A stretch of DNA of 64,000 bases, taken from G963717155 sp963717155. GTDB taxonomy: Bacteria > Actinomycetota > Thermoleophilia > Gaiellales > JALYLC01. Position numbers and translations under genes: made by a program. The notes beneath the pieces were generated by a model, which worked only from the letters and a program-made list of their open reading frames with translations, did no database searches and was not told the origin of the DNA. Positions 56,241 to 64,000 of the stretch are shown one piece after another (positions within the stretch are counted from its first letter, which is position 1; the number at the start of each line of letters is the position of its first letter). The stretch is taken from the NCBI GenBank assembly GCA_963717155.1, contig OY970326.1, positions 2,728,001-2,792,000 of the forward strand, in the 5' to 3' direction.

Positions 56241-57049
56241 GCCTTCCCCTCCGCGGCAGCGCCCGTTCCGAGGTAGGCCTCGATCACGGCGGGGTCGCGC
56301 TGGATCTCGACCGGGATGCCCTCGGCGATCTTGCGTCCGTGGTCGAGCACGGTGACGCGCTCGGAGACCTGCATCACGACGCGCATGTCATGCTCGATCA
56401 GCAGCACCGTGAGGCCGCGCTCGTCGCGCAGCCGGTGCACGAACGCGATGAACGACGCCGTCTCGTTCGGGTTCATGCCGGCCGTCGGCTCGTCGAGCAG
56501 CACCAGCTTGGGGTCGGTGGCAAGCGCCCGCGCGACCTCGAGCCGCCGCTGATCGCCGTAGCTCAGGTTGCGCGCGTACTCCTGCTCGATCCCGGTCGGG
56601 AGACCGCAGTAGCTGAGGAGCTCGGTGGCCTTGAGGTGCGAGTCGCGCTCCTCGTGGCGTTGGCGCGGTGTGCGCAGGATGCTGCGGACGATCCCGGAAT
56701 GCGTGCGGCAGTACATCCCGACGAGCACGTTCTCGAGCGCGCTCATCGTCGGGAAGAGCCGGATGTTCTGGAACGTGCGGCCGATCCCGAGCTGCGTGAT
56801 CTTGTGCGGAGGCTCCCCGACCGACTCGTGGCCGTCGAACACGATCTCGCCCGACGTCGGCGTGTACACGCCGGTCAGCATGTTGAAGAACGTCGTCTTG
56901 CCCGCGCCGTTCGGACCGATCAGGCTGGTGATCGACCCGCGCGGCACCGTGAAGTCGATGTCGTCGAGGGCGATCAGACCGCCGAACTCCATGCGCACCT
57001 TGCGGGCGACGAGGAGGTCGTCGGTTTCCTCGGCGACGTGGGAGCTCAT
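56237..57049 (-). CDS. livG: Branched-chain amino acid ABC transporter, ATP-binding protein LivG
   Basis: A 270-residue ATPase. Walker A is IGPNGAGKTTFFNMLTGVYT, FQNIRLFPTMSALENVLVGM is the LivG Q-loop region, the signature is LSYGDQRRLEVARALATDPK and Walker B is LVLLDEPTAGMNPNET. LLIEHDMRVVMQVSERVTVL completes the site. It starts at ATG 57049, overlapping livM by four bases. Together with LivF it powers uptake of Leu/Ile/Val or other small amides or acids. Confidence 0.95.
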   Translation of the reverse strand: MSSHVAEETDDLLVARKVRMEFGGLIALDDIDFTVPRGSITSLIGPNGAGKTTFFNMLTGVYTPTSGEIVFDGHESVGEPPHKITQLGIGRTFQNIRLFPTMSALENVLVGMYCRTHSGIVRSILRTPRQRHEERDSHLKATELLSYCGLPTGIEQEYARNLSYGDQRRLEVARALATDPKLVLLDEPTAGMNPNETASFIAFVHRLRDERGLTVLLIEHDMRVVMQVSERVTVLDHGRKIAEGIPVEIQRDPAVIEAYLGTGAAAEGKA

Positions 57050-58251
57050 ATGCCCGCCAGGTGCGACGCTGCTTTGTCGTCCGTCTCGAACTGGAGCTCC
57101 GCCTGGCGCTGCGCCGACGGTATGAGGCCCTGCGGGCGGAACAGCATCACGACCACGATGATCACGCCGTACACCAGGAACTGGTACTTGGGGACGCTGA
57201 CGTTGGTGCCGGCCACGCTGTTGAACGTGTTGCCGACCGCGTTCAGCCCCTGGAAGTTGAGGTACGCGAGCAGCGTCGCCCCGACACAGACCCCCCACAC
57301 GTTCCCCATGCCTCCGAGGATCACCATGCAGAGGATGAAGATCGAGATGTTGAGGTAGAAGTCGTTCGGGAACGTCGCGCCCTTGTACAGCGCGAACAGG
57401 CAGCCGGCAGCTCCACCGAAGAAGGCGCCGATCGCGTAGGCGTAGGTCTTCACGCGCATCAGCGGAATGCCCATCGCAGCGGCAGCGTCCTCGTCCTCGC
57501 GGATCGCGACCCAGGCGCGTCCGAGGCGCGAGTCGCGGAGCCGGATCATCACGAACAGCGTGAATGCGAGCAGTACGACCAGCGACCAGTAGAAGAACTT
57601 GTCGGGGTTGTACTGGATCGTGAAGTCCACGGGTATGAACGGGAACCACGAGTGCAAGGTGTGGCCGAACCCCATCGGATCGAGGCCCGTCAATCCGGCC
57701 GGCCCGTTCGTGACGTTGAAGCCGAAGAAGCTGTTCCCGTTCCTGACGACCTGCGGGATGATCTCGCCGAATCCGAGCGTCACGATCGCGAGGTAGTCGC
57801 CGCGCAGACGCAGCGTGGGGACGCCGATCACGATGCCGAGCCCGGCGGCGAAGAGGCCGCCGACCACGATCAGCAGCCATGGCGAGATGTGGATCCCCGG
57901 GGTGTCGGGCGTGATGTCGATCGCGCCGACGTGGACGTTGTGCGGTGCGAACTGCTGCGACGCGAACCACCCCGCGACGTATGCGCCGGCGGCGTAGAAC
58001 GCCACGTAGCCCAGGTCGAGCAGCCCGGCATAGCCGACGACCACGTTCAGGCCGAGGGCCATGACCACGAACACGAGGACCGGGACCATCGTCGTGAGCT
58101 GCGGCATCCACTGCGAGTTCTGCAGGAACGCCGGCGAGTCCGCGAAGATCGACGGGTAGAAGATGATGATCAGCCCGAGCAGGACGCCGAGCCCGCGCCT
58201 GACCCACCACCTGCGCGGGCGCGCGGCAAGGCGGCCCGTGAACGTGCTCAC
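57046..58251 (-). CDS. livM: Branched-chain amino acid ABC transporter, permease LivM
   Basis: A 401-residue permease with about ten membrane helices. LGLNVVVGYAGLLDLGYVAF and GVPTLRLRGDYLAIVTLGFG are the LivM signatures, with RAWVAIREDEDAAAAMGIPL as the ATPase contact loop. Start GTG 58251 overlaps livH (GTGA). An N-terminal Arg-rich stretch precedes the first helix. A C-terminal cytosolic tail (about 30 residues, ending AASHLAGI) follows the last helix. The whole operon order is SBP-livH-livM-livG-livF. Confidence 0.94.
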   Translation of the reverse strand: MSTFTGRLAARPRRWWVRRGLGVLLGLIIIFYPSIFADSPAFLQNSQWMPQLTTMVPVLVFVVMALGLNVVVGYAGLLDLGYVAFYAAGAYVAGWFASQQFAPHNVHVGAIDITPDTPGIHISPWLLIVVGGLFAAGLGIVIGVPTLRLRGDYLAIVTLGFGEIIPQVVRNGNSFFGFNVTNGPAGLTGLDPMGFGHTLHSWFPFIPVDFTIQYNPDKFFYWSLVVLLAFTLFVMIRLRDSRLGRAWVAIREDEDAAAAMGIPLMRVKTYAYAIGAFFGGAAGCLFALYKGATFPNDFYLNISIFILCMVILGGMGNVWGVCVGATLLAYLNFQGLNAVGNTFNSVAGTNVSVPKYQFLVYGVIIVVVMLFRPQGLIPSAQRQAELQFETDDKAASHLAGI

Positions 58252-59315
58252 GAGCGCGCCGCCGTTGACTCTCCGAGCAGTCCCTGCGGCCGGAAGACGA
58301 GGATCAGGATCAGGATCGAGAAGATGATCGACTGCGTCCAGTCCGAGCCCGGGGCATGCCAGGAGAGTCCCTCGTTGAAGTTCTGGATGAGCCCGATCAG
58401 GAGGCCTCCGAGCGCCGCGCCTGCGAGGCTGCCGATGCCTCCGAGCACCGCGGCCGTGAACGCGAAGAGCCCGATCTGGAAGCCGAGGTCGTAGCGCGTC
58501 GTGGTGAAGTACATGACGTACAGGAACCCGCCGATCCCTGCGAGCGCACCACCCAGCGCGAAGGTGAACGCGATCGTGCGATCGACGTCGATGCCGAGCA
58601 TGCGGGCGGCGTCGCGATCCTGCGCGGTCGCCCGCATGGCCTTCCCTGCGCGAGTTCGCTGGACGAGATAGGTCATCACGAGCAGCACCGGGATCGTGAT
58701 GAGGATCACGAGCAGTGCCTTCTGCGTGTAGGCGGACTGGCCGATGTGGAAGAGCGGCGCCGACGGCAGGATCGAGTCGGCCTGGCGGTAGTTGAAGCTG
58801 AAGAAGACGGCTGCCAGGTTCTGCAGGATGAAGCTGATGCCGATCGCGGTGATCAGCGGCGCGAGCCGCGGCGCGTTGCGCAAGCGCCGGTAGGCGACGC
58901 GTTCGATCGAGACGTTGAGGGTGGCACAGAAGGCCATCGCCCCCAGGAACACGAGCACCAGGGCGCCCAGGGTCACGAGGCCGTTCTGCGATCCGTCGAG
59001 TCCGAATACCCGGGTCCCGAGGAACACGGCGACCATCGTCCCCCACATGAAGACGTCGCCGTGGGCGAAGTTGATGAGCTCGATGATGCCGTAGACGAGC
59101 GTGTAGCCGAGCGCGACGAGCGCGTAGATCGACCCGTTCGTGAGCCCCGAGAGGAGCACGCTCGTGAACGAGCCCGGCGTCAGATAGAAGTTGTACGCCA
59201 GCCAGGCCCCCAGCACCACCAGAAGGGTGATGCCGAGGACCTGGCTGACCTTACCGCGCAGCTTCGGCAGGAACGCCATGACCGGGCCACGAACTGCATT
59301 GGCTCCGCTGCTCAT
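58248..59315 (-). CDS. livH: Branched-chain amino acid ABC transporter, permease LivH
   Basis: A 355-residue permease with about eight helices. GLTNGSIYALVALGYTLVYG and IIELINFAHGDVFMWGTMVA are the LivH signatures. RAGKAMRATAQDRDAARMLG is the contact loop for the ATPases. It is about 50 residues longer at the N-terminus than E. coli LivH, with one extra hydrophobic helix. The binding-protein gene lies 30 bases upstream on the same strand, so one operon is expected. Confidence 0.94.
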   Translation of the reverse strand: MSSGANAVRGPVMAFLPKLRGKVSQVLGITLLVVLGAWLAYNFYLTPGSFTSVLLSGLTNGSIYALVALGYTLVYGIIELINFAHGDVFMWGTMVAVFLGTRVFGLDGSQNGLVTLGALVLVFLGAMAFCATLNVSIERVAYRRLRNAPRLAPLITAIGISFILQNLAAVFFSFNYRQADSILPSAPLFHIGQSAYTQKALLVILITIPVLLVMTYLVQRTRAGKAMRATAQDRDAARMLGIDVDRTIAFTFALGGALAGIGGFLYVMYFTTTRYDLGFQIGLFAFTAAVLGGIGSLAGAALGGLLIGLIQNFNEGLSWHAPGSDWTQSIIFSILILILVFRPQGLLGESTAARS

Positions 59316-59345
59316 GTCGCTGCCGCTGCCGTCGCTGACTGTGGG

Positions 59346-60665
59346 CTAGCCCGCAGCCTTCAGAGCAAGTGCCGCCGTCGGCTTCTCGATGGTGACGGTG
59401 TTGATCTTGCCGCCGGCGATGTTCTGGATCGTGACCTGCGACTGGGCGCTGTCGCCGTAGACCGGGTCACCGAACTTGTCGATCGTGGCAGGCCCGAGGA
59501 TCGAGTTCGGGACCTTCAGGCCGTAGAGGGCCTTCACGACGCCGGCACGGGTGCCGTTCGACTTGGCGATCGCGCCCATCAGGACCTGCATCGCCTCTGC
59601 GCCGTAGCCGGTGTAGGCCTGCAGCGTGGAGACCTTGTAGGCCTTCTTGAAGGCGGACACGAAGGCCTTGCCTGCGGCGTTCTTCAGGTCGTTCGGCGAC
59701 GAGCCGCCGATCGTGACGTACATACCCTCGGAGGCGGCGCCGGCATCCGTGATGGTGTCCGTCGTGTTGAAGCCGTCAGGGCCCATCAGCGCGACCTTGT
59801 TGTTGTCGCCGAGCACGGCGACCTTGTCCTTGATCAGCTGTCCGCCGTTGTTCGAGATGATCCCGCCGAGGAACACGGCGTCGGGGTTCGTGCCCTGGAT
59901 CTTCTGGTACAGCGCCTGATAGTTCGGAGCCGTCTTGTCCCACTTGTCGTTGCCGAGGATCGTGATCCCGAGCGACTTCGCAGCGTTCACGAAGTTGCCG
60001 GCGATGCCGGCGCCGTAGGTCTCGCCGTCATTCAGGACGTAGATCTTCTTCCATCCCTTGGACTGCGCGAACAGCGCGTCGGCCGCGCCCTGGTAGTTAT
60101 CCGGAACGGCGACACGCGCGTAGTTGCGGTGGCCGGTCGGGAAGTACTTCCCGGGCTCGCCTGGCACGGGGCTCGTGTGCGTCAGGCCGACGTAGGTGTT
60201 CGCCGGCGAGACCATCGCGATGCCGCCACCGGGTGCGCGGTTCGTGATCGGCATCTCGATCACGGCGCAGCCGGAGTTGAAGGTGCCGAGTAGCCCGACG
60301 ACGCTCGAGTTGCGGGCGTACCCCTTCGCGTTCGCCGTGCACGTCGCGGAGTCCCAGCTTGCGGCCTGCGCGGTCGCGTCGTCACAGTTGACGAGCTGCA
60401 CGGTGAACTTGCCGGCCTTGCCACCCTGCTGCTTCAGCACGAGGGCGGCGGCCTTCTGGATCTCGGTCGACAGCGTACGCAGCGACCCTTCGAGCGGCAG
60501 ATCGGTCACGATCGTGAGCTTGCCCGACCCGACTGGCTTCGCGCACGTCGATGGGAACGACGCCGCGCTTTTGGTGCTGGCAGCCTGGCCCACGCCAGTT
60601 GCAGCAACCATGGAAACACACAGGGCAGCTGCAATCAGCAGCCACCGGCTTCGCAAACCTGCCAC
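59346..60665 (-). CDS. Branched-chain amino acid ABC transporter, substrate-binding protein
   Basis: A 439-residue type I periplasmic-binding protein (LivJ/LivK-like). The signal peptide SRWLLIAAALCVSMVAATGV contains a Cys but not in a lipobox context; cleavage after GQAAS is more likely. KLTIVTDLPLEGSLRTLSTE starts the mature protein, and IYVLNDGETYGAGIAGNFVN and LMGPDGFNTTDTITDAGAAS are typical. GTG 60665 is preceded by GAGGAGGAGG. It heads the liv operon and is divergent from ilvD across 175 bases. Confidence 0.93.
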   Translation of the reverse strand: MAGLRSRWLLIAAALCVSMVAATGVGQAASTKSAASFPSTCAKPVGSGKLTIVTDLPLEGSLRTLSTEIQKAAALVLKQQGGKAGKFTVQLVNCDDATAQAASWDSATCTANAKGYARNSSVVGLLGTFNSGCAVIEMPITNRAPGGGIAMVSPANTYVGLTHTSPVPGEPGKYFPTGHRNYARVAVPDNYQGAADALFAQSKGWKKIYVLNDGETYGAGIAGNFVNAAKSLGITILGNDKWDKTAPNYQALYQKIQGTNPDAVFLGGIISNNGGQLIKDKVAVLGDNNKVALMGPDGFNTTDTITDAGAASEGMYVTIGGSSPNDLKNAAGKAFVSAFKKAYKVSTLQAYTGYGAEAMQVLMGAIAKSNGTRAGVVKALYGLKVPNSILGPATIDKFGDPVYGDSAQSQVTIQNIAGGKINTVTIEKPTAALALKAAG

Positions 60666-60840
60666 GTTCTCTCCTCCTCCTCAGTACCTCTACGCCGGCC
60701 AGGGCAGGCGGGCGCTGCGGTCTTTTACCACCCACATGGGACGATAAGCAACCAGCGGCGGTTAGCCGAGTGCCCCGGGGCACGCAGCGTGCGACGCAAC
60801 GCCGCGTCTCCAGATGCGCCGGCATCCTAGACTCTCGGGC
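60666..60840. other. Divergent control region of the liv operon and ilvD
   Basis: A 175-base spacer containing a very strong ribosome-binding site for the binding-protein gene and the TAGACT box of ilvD. I see no leader peptide, T-box or palindromic operator. Confidence 0.4.
60828..60833 (+). promoter_or_regulatory. Possible -10 box, leaderless ilvD
   Basis: TAGACT lies seven bases before the ATG at 60841. Confidence 0.45.
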
Positions 60841-62545
60841 ATGCCCGAGACCCCGTACGACCGCCCGAGCGACCCGCGCAAGCGACATTCCGCCGCGATC
60901 ACCCATGGCCCATCCCGCGCCGGCGCGCGATCGATGTTGAAGGCGATCGGCTTCGACGACGACGCGCTCGCGCGGCCGATCATCGGCGTCGCGACGTGCT
61001 GGATCGAGACGATGCCGTGCAACTTCAACCATCGTGCGCTCGCGCAGAAGGTCAAGCAGGGGATCCGCGAGGCCGGCGGCACGCCGATGGAGTTCAACAC
61101 CATCTCGGTCTCGGACGGCGTGACGATGGGTACCGAGGGCATGCGCGGCTCGCTCGTCAGCCGCGAGGTGATCGCCGACTCGATCGAGCTCGTCGCCCGG
61201 AGCCACGGCTTCGACGGCGTCGTGTGCCTCGTCGCCTGTGACAAGACGGGCCCCGCCGCGGCGATGGCGCTCGCACGTCTCGAGCGCCCGGGGCTCGATC
61301 TTCTACACCGGCTCGATCGCGCCGGGCGTCCACAACGGCAATGACGTCACGGTCATGGACGTGTACGAGGGGATCGGCGCGTACATCGCGGGCACGATGA
61401 GCGCGGAGGAGCTGCACGAGCTCGAGTCCGAGGCGTGTCCCGGCGCCGGGGCCTGCGGCGGCCAGTTCACCGCGAACACGATGGCGATGGCACTCGAGTT
61501 CCTCGGGCTCTCGCCGACCCGCCAGGGTGACATCCCTGCGACGCACACCTCGAAGGCCGACGCCGCCGTCGAGGTCGGCCGCATGATCATGGACCTCGTC
61601 GATCGCGATGTCCGAGCGTCGGACCTGATCACCCGCGAGTCGCTCGAGAACGCGCTTGCGAGCGTCGCGGCATCCGGAGGATCGACGAACGGCGTGCTCC
61701 ACCTGATCGCGATCGCGCGCGAGCTGAGCATCCCGCTGACGCTCGAGGACGTCGACCGCGTGATGAAGCGCACGCCCATCGTCGCGAGCCTGCAGCCCGG
61801 CGGGCAGTACAACGCCACCGACCTGTTCGCCGCGGGCGGCTCCGCGCTCGTGGCGCACGAGCTCGTCCAGCGCGACCTGCTGCACGTCGACGCACCGACG
61901 GTCGACGGCCGCACGATCGGCCAGCTCGCCGCGAGCGCCGTGCCGACGCCCGGCCAGCAGGTCGTCGTCTCGATCGCCGACCCGATCAAGCCGAACGGCG
62001 GCCTCGCGGTGCTGTGGGGCAACCTCGCCCCCGAGGGCTGCCTGATCAAGCTCGCCGGACACGACACGCGGCACTTCCGCGGGCCGGCGAGGGTCTTCGA
62101 CTCCGAGGACGCCTGCTTCGAGGCCGTGCAGCGGCGCGAGATCAAGGCGGGCGACGTCGTGGTGATCCGCTACGAGGGGCCCGCGGGCGGGCCCGGGATG
62201 CGCGAGATGCTGCAGGTGACCGCAGCCCTGATCGGCGAGGGGCTCGGGAACGATGTCGCGCTCATGACCGACGGGCGCTTCTCGGGTGCCACGCACGGCT
62301 TCATGGCGGGGCACGTCGCGCCCGAGGCGGTCCGCGGCGGCCCGATCGGGGCGCTGCAGGAGGGCGACATGATCGTCTTCGACGTCGACGCGCGCCGCCT
62401 CGACGTCGAGCTGTCCGACGACGAGATCGCGGAGCGCCTGCGCAACGTGCGACACCCCGCGCCGCTCTACCCGACGGGCGTGCTCGGCAAGTACGCGGCG
62501 ATGGTGTCGTCGGCCTCGGACGGAGCGATCACCCGCCCGCTGTGA
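60841..62545 (+). pseudogene. ilvD: Dihydroxy-acid dehydratase IlvD, frame broken by one base
   Basis: An Fe-S enzyme of Ile/Val/Leu synthesis (also aldonic acid dehydratases in the same family). The first frame starts MPETPYDRPSDPRKR and includes CNFNHRALAQKVK and VCLVACDKTGPAAAMALARL. After PGL the frame changes and resumes as IFYTGSIAPGVHNGNDVTVM. CPGAGACGGQFTANTMAMAL holds another cluster Cys, and VALMTDGRFSGATHGFMAGH is near the end. One extra base near 61295 (GGGCTCGATC) explains the break; the total is a multiple of three plus one. Because the gene is usually needed for growth without amino acids, a sequence error is more likely than loss. Confidence 0.9.
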
Positions 62546-62553
62546 GCCCGAGC

Positions 62554-63315
62554 TCAGCGGGCGTCCATCGCGCGCACGGCGTCATAGTCCGCGTCCTCGA
62601 CCTCGGCGAAGCGCTCCACGAGGCCGAGGGCGAGGGCATGCCGTCCTGCATCGTCGCCGGCGAGACCGACGAAGGCCGCCTGCAGCCGACGCGCCAGCTC
62701 CGGATCGCCGTTGAGGAGCACGACCGGTGGGACGGGAGCAGGCCCGAGGCGCTCGAGCACCCGCAGCGCCGCCACCCCGGGATCGTTCCGGGCCTCGAGC
62801 GGAAGCATCGTCGAGTCGATCCCTGCCGCATCGAGCTCGCCCGCGATCAGGAGATCGAGCGAGCGCCGGTGGCTGCCGGTCTCGATCGCGTGGTCGTACA
62901 GCACGTCGCCGAGCCCGCGCTCCGCGAGCTCCGCGTGCGGCAGCACGTAGCCCGACAGCGAGTCGTGTCCATTGAGTCCCACGCGAAGCCCGACCAGATC
63001 GGCTGCCGAGCTCGCCTCGAGCCCGTCTCGCACCACGAACGCGGAGAAGTAGCGCGGCCCGGGCTCGCCGTGCGGAACGGCCCCGGCGATCGCCTCGACG
63101 GGCACGCCGGCGTCGCGTAGACGGGTGTAGGGGAGCCCGCACAGGAAGAGGAGCGCCGGTCCCGGGGCAGCGACGACCTCGTCGAGCCGCTCCAGTCCGG
63201 GCTCGTCGAGCGGAGCGGACTCGTAGCCGGCGGCGCGCGCCGCGAGCACCGCGACGGCGGAGAAGTGCGGCCGCAGCACCTCGCCGAGAAAGCTGTGCAC
63301 GCGCAGCGCGGTCAT
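62554..63315 (-). CDS. PhnD/SsuA-like substrate-binding fold protein without signal peptide
   Basis: A 253-residue protein of the PBP type II (PhnD-like, DUF-type) fold. ALLFLCGLPYTRLRDAGVPV, YFSAFVVRDGLEASSAADLV, GLRVGLNGHDSLSGYVLPHA and HRRSLDLLIAGELDAAGIDS are typical of the phosphonate-binding domain. There is no signal peptide, so it is probably cytosolic, either an enzyme or a sensor. It overlaps the nitronate monooxygenase-like gene by four bases; no transporter genes are adjacent. The ligand is unknown. Confidence 0.8.
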   Translation of the reverse strand: MTALRVHSFLGEVLRPHFSAVAVLAARAAGYESAPLDEPGLERLDEVVAAPGPALLFLCGLPYTRLRDAGVPVEAIAGAVPHGEPGPRYFSAFVVRDGLEASSAADLVGLRVGLNGHDSLSGYVLPHAELAERGLGDVLYDHAIETGSHRRSLDLLIAGELDAAGIDSTMLPLEARNDPGVAALRVLERLGPAPVPPVVLLNGDPELARRLQAAFVGLAGDDAGRHALALGLVERFAEVEDADYDAVRAMDAR

Positions 63316-64000
63316 GCCAGCGCCTGCAGCGTCGCCTCGGCCTCGCGGGCGATCCGGCGCACGAGCTCACCTGCCGGCGCCACGTCGTGCACGAGCGCCG
63401 CGCTCTGTCCGGCGTACTGCGCCCGAAGCTCGGGACTCGGATCGCCGCGTAACGGCGGGGCATCGGCGTGGCGTTCGCCGTCCGGGGAGCCTGCAGCCAG
63501 CCATGCCTCGACGAGGGGCGTCCGCAGCACGCGCTCCGGAGCCTCCTCCCAGCCGCGGTCGAAGAGCGTGGTCATGAGCGTCGAGTGCTCGCTCGCCTCG
63601 ACGATCCCCTGCTGCCAGCCCGGATGCGCCCGAGCCTCGGTCGCTGCGACGAAGCGGGTGCCGAGCCACGCTCCCGCCGCTCCGAGTGCGAGCGCGGCGG
63701 CGAGCCCGCGGCCGTCGGCGATACCGCCCGCCGCCACCACCGGCACCGGCGAGACGGCGTCGACCACGGCCGGGACGAGCGGGAACGTCGAGACCTCACC
63801 CCAGACGTGACCTCCGGCCTCGCTGCCCTGCGCGACGACGCAATCGACGCCGAGGTCGACGACCCGGCGCGCCTCGGCGGCAGTCGCCACGGTGTGCAGC
63901 AGACGCACACCGGCGGCGTGGCAGGCGGCGACGTGCGCCGCCGGGTCGCCCCAGCACAGGCTGATCACCGGGACGCCGCCGTCGATGCAGACCCGCAGGC
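63312..64000 (-). CDS. Nitronate monooxygenase-family FMN protein, C-terminal part
   Basis: The frame is open to the right edge, so the start lies outside the window. About 228 C-terminal residues are visible. VDCVVAQGSEAGGHVWGEVS, VPVVAAGGIADGRGLAAALA and LGAAGAWLGTRFVAATEARA form the FMN-phosphate barrel region of the NMO/enoyl-reductase (FabK-like) family. The catalytic His in EAGGH is present. It may oxidise alkyl nitronates or reduce another small substrate. It overlaps the PhnD-like gene, suggesting a joint function. Confidence 0.88.
   Translation of the reverse strand, partial: LRVCIDGGVPVISLCWGDPAAHVAACHAAGVRLLHTVATAAEARRVVDLGVDCVVAQGSEAGGHVWGEVSTFPLVPAVVDAVSPVPVVAAGGIADGRGLAAALALGAAGAWLGTRFVAATEARAHPGWQQGIVEASEHSTLMTTLFDRGWEEAPERVLRTPLVEAWLAAGSPDGERHADAPPLRGDPSPELRAQYAGQSAALVHDVAPAGELVRRIAREAEATLQALA

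Overview
The window is 64 kb of very GC-rich DNA. It has long open frames on both strands, many GTG/TTG starts, tightly packed operons with ATGA/GTGA overlaps, and several apparently leaderless genes (a TAnnnT box 6-7 nt before the start codon). This fits a high-GC actinobacterium. The gene set (many sugar ABC transporters, Gfo/Idh/MocA dehydrogenases, HD-GYP, LemA, Liv transporter) recalls soil Thermoleophilia, but that placement is inference. I see no rRNA, tRNA, CRISPR array, phage or transposase gene.

Layout. 1-10.6 kb: end of a LuxR-type regulator, a PadR regulator with a membrane protein, a two-component system, a double beta-propeller protein overlapping an OafA-type acyltransferase, two small membrane proteins and a DUF5996 protein. 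10.7-33 kb: a large carbohydrate catabolic region. One plus-strand operon holds a Gfo/Idh/MocA dehydrogenase, class II aldolase, FGGY kinase and D-2-hydroxyacid dehydrogenase. A minus-strand operon holds a SorC-type regulator, M24 peptidase-like protein, second Gfo/Idh/MocA protein, ThuA-like protein and cupin. Around these lie sugar ABC transporter 1, a GH4 glycosidase, an SDR, two cyclase-family hydrolases, an F420/FMN oxidoreductase, RidA, an aldo-keto reductase, a phytoene-dehydrogenase-like flavoprotein and another hydroxyacid dehydrogenase. 33-42.9 kb: a LacI regulator divergent from sugar ABC transporter 2, then aldehyde dehydrogenase, TIM-barrel isomerase, a BKACE enzyme and an FMN 2-hydroxyacid oxidase. 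42.9-55.2 kb: mostly housekeeping and hypothetical genes (MOSC, oligoendopeptidase F, HD-GYP, LemA, HxlR-SCP2, a Rieske fusion, a membrane protein, a PilZ-like protein). 55.2-60.7 kb: a 287-bp inverted-repeat element and the complete Liv branched-chain amino acid transporter operon. 60.8-64 kb: ilvD, a PhnD-like protein and the end of a nitronate monooxygenase gene.

How the genes work together. The sequence shows a 14-bp palindrome close to TGNACAATTGTNCA before five transcription units of the first sugar region. I infer that this is the operator of the SorC-type regulator encoded there. The second sugar locus has two perfect copies of TGGCAACGTTGCCA between the lacI gene and its transporter, each overlapping one of the two divergent promoters. 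The enzymes suggest glycoside uptake, GH4 cleavage, oxidation, phosphorylation and aldol cleavage in region one. In region two they suggest oxidation to a keto acid followed by CoA-dependent cleavage. Substrates are not identifiable from sequence.

The most unusual feature is seven genes whose reading frames are each broken by exactly one extra base. Six lie between 20.4 and 35.1 kb and one is in ilvD. Three share the context GGTCGCAG. Between the two sugar transporters, every component type has one intact and one broken copy. Sequencing or assembly error, real decay, and frameshifted decoding all remain open; error is the simplest.
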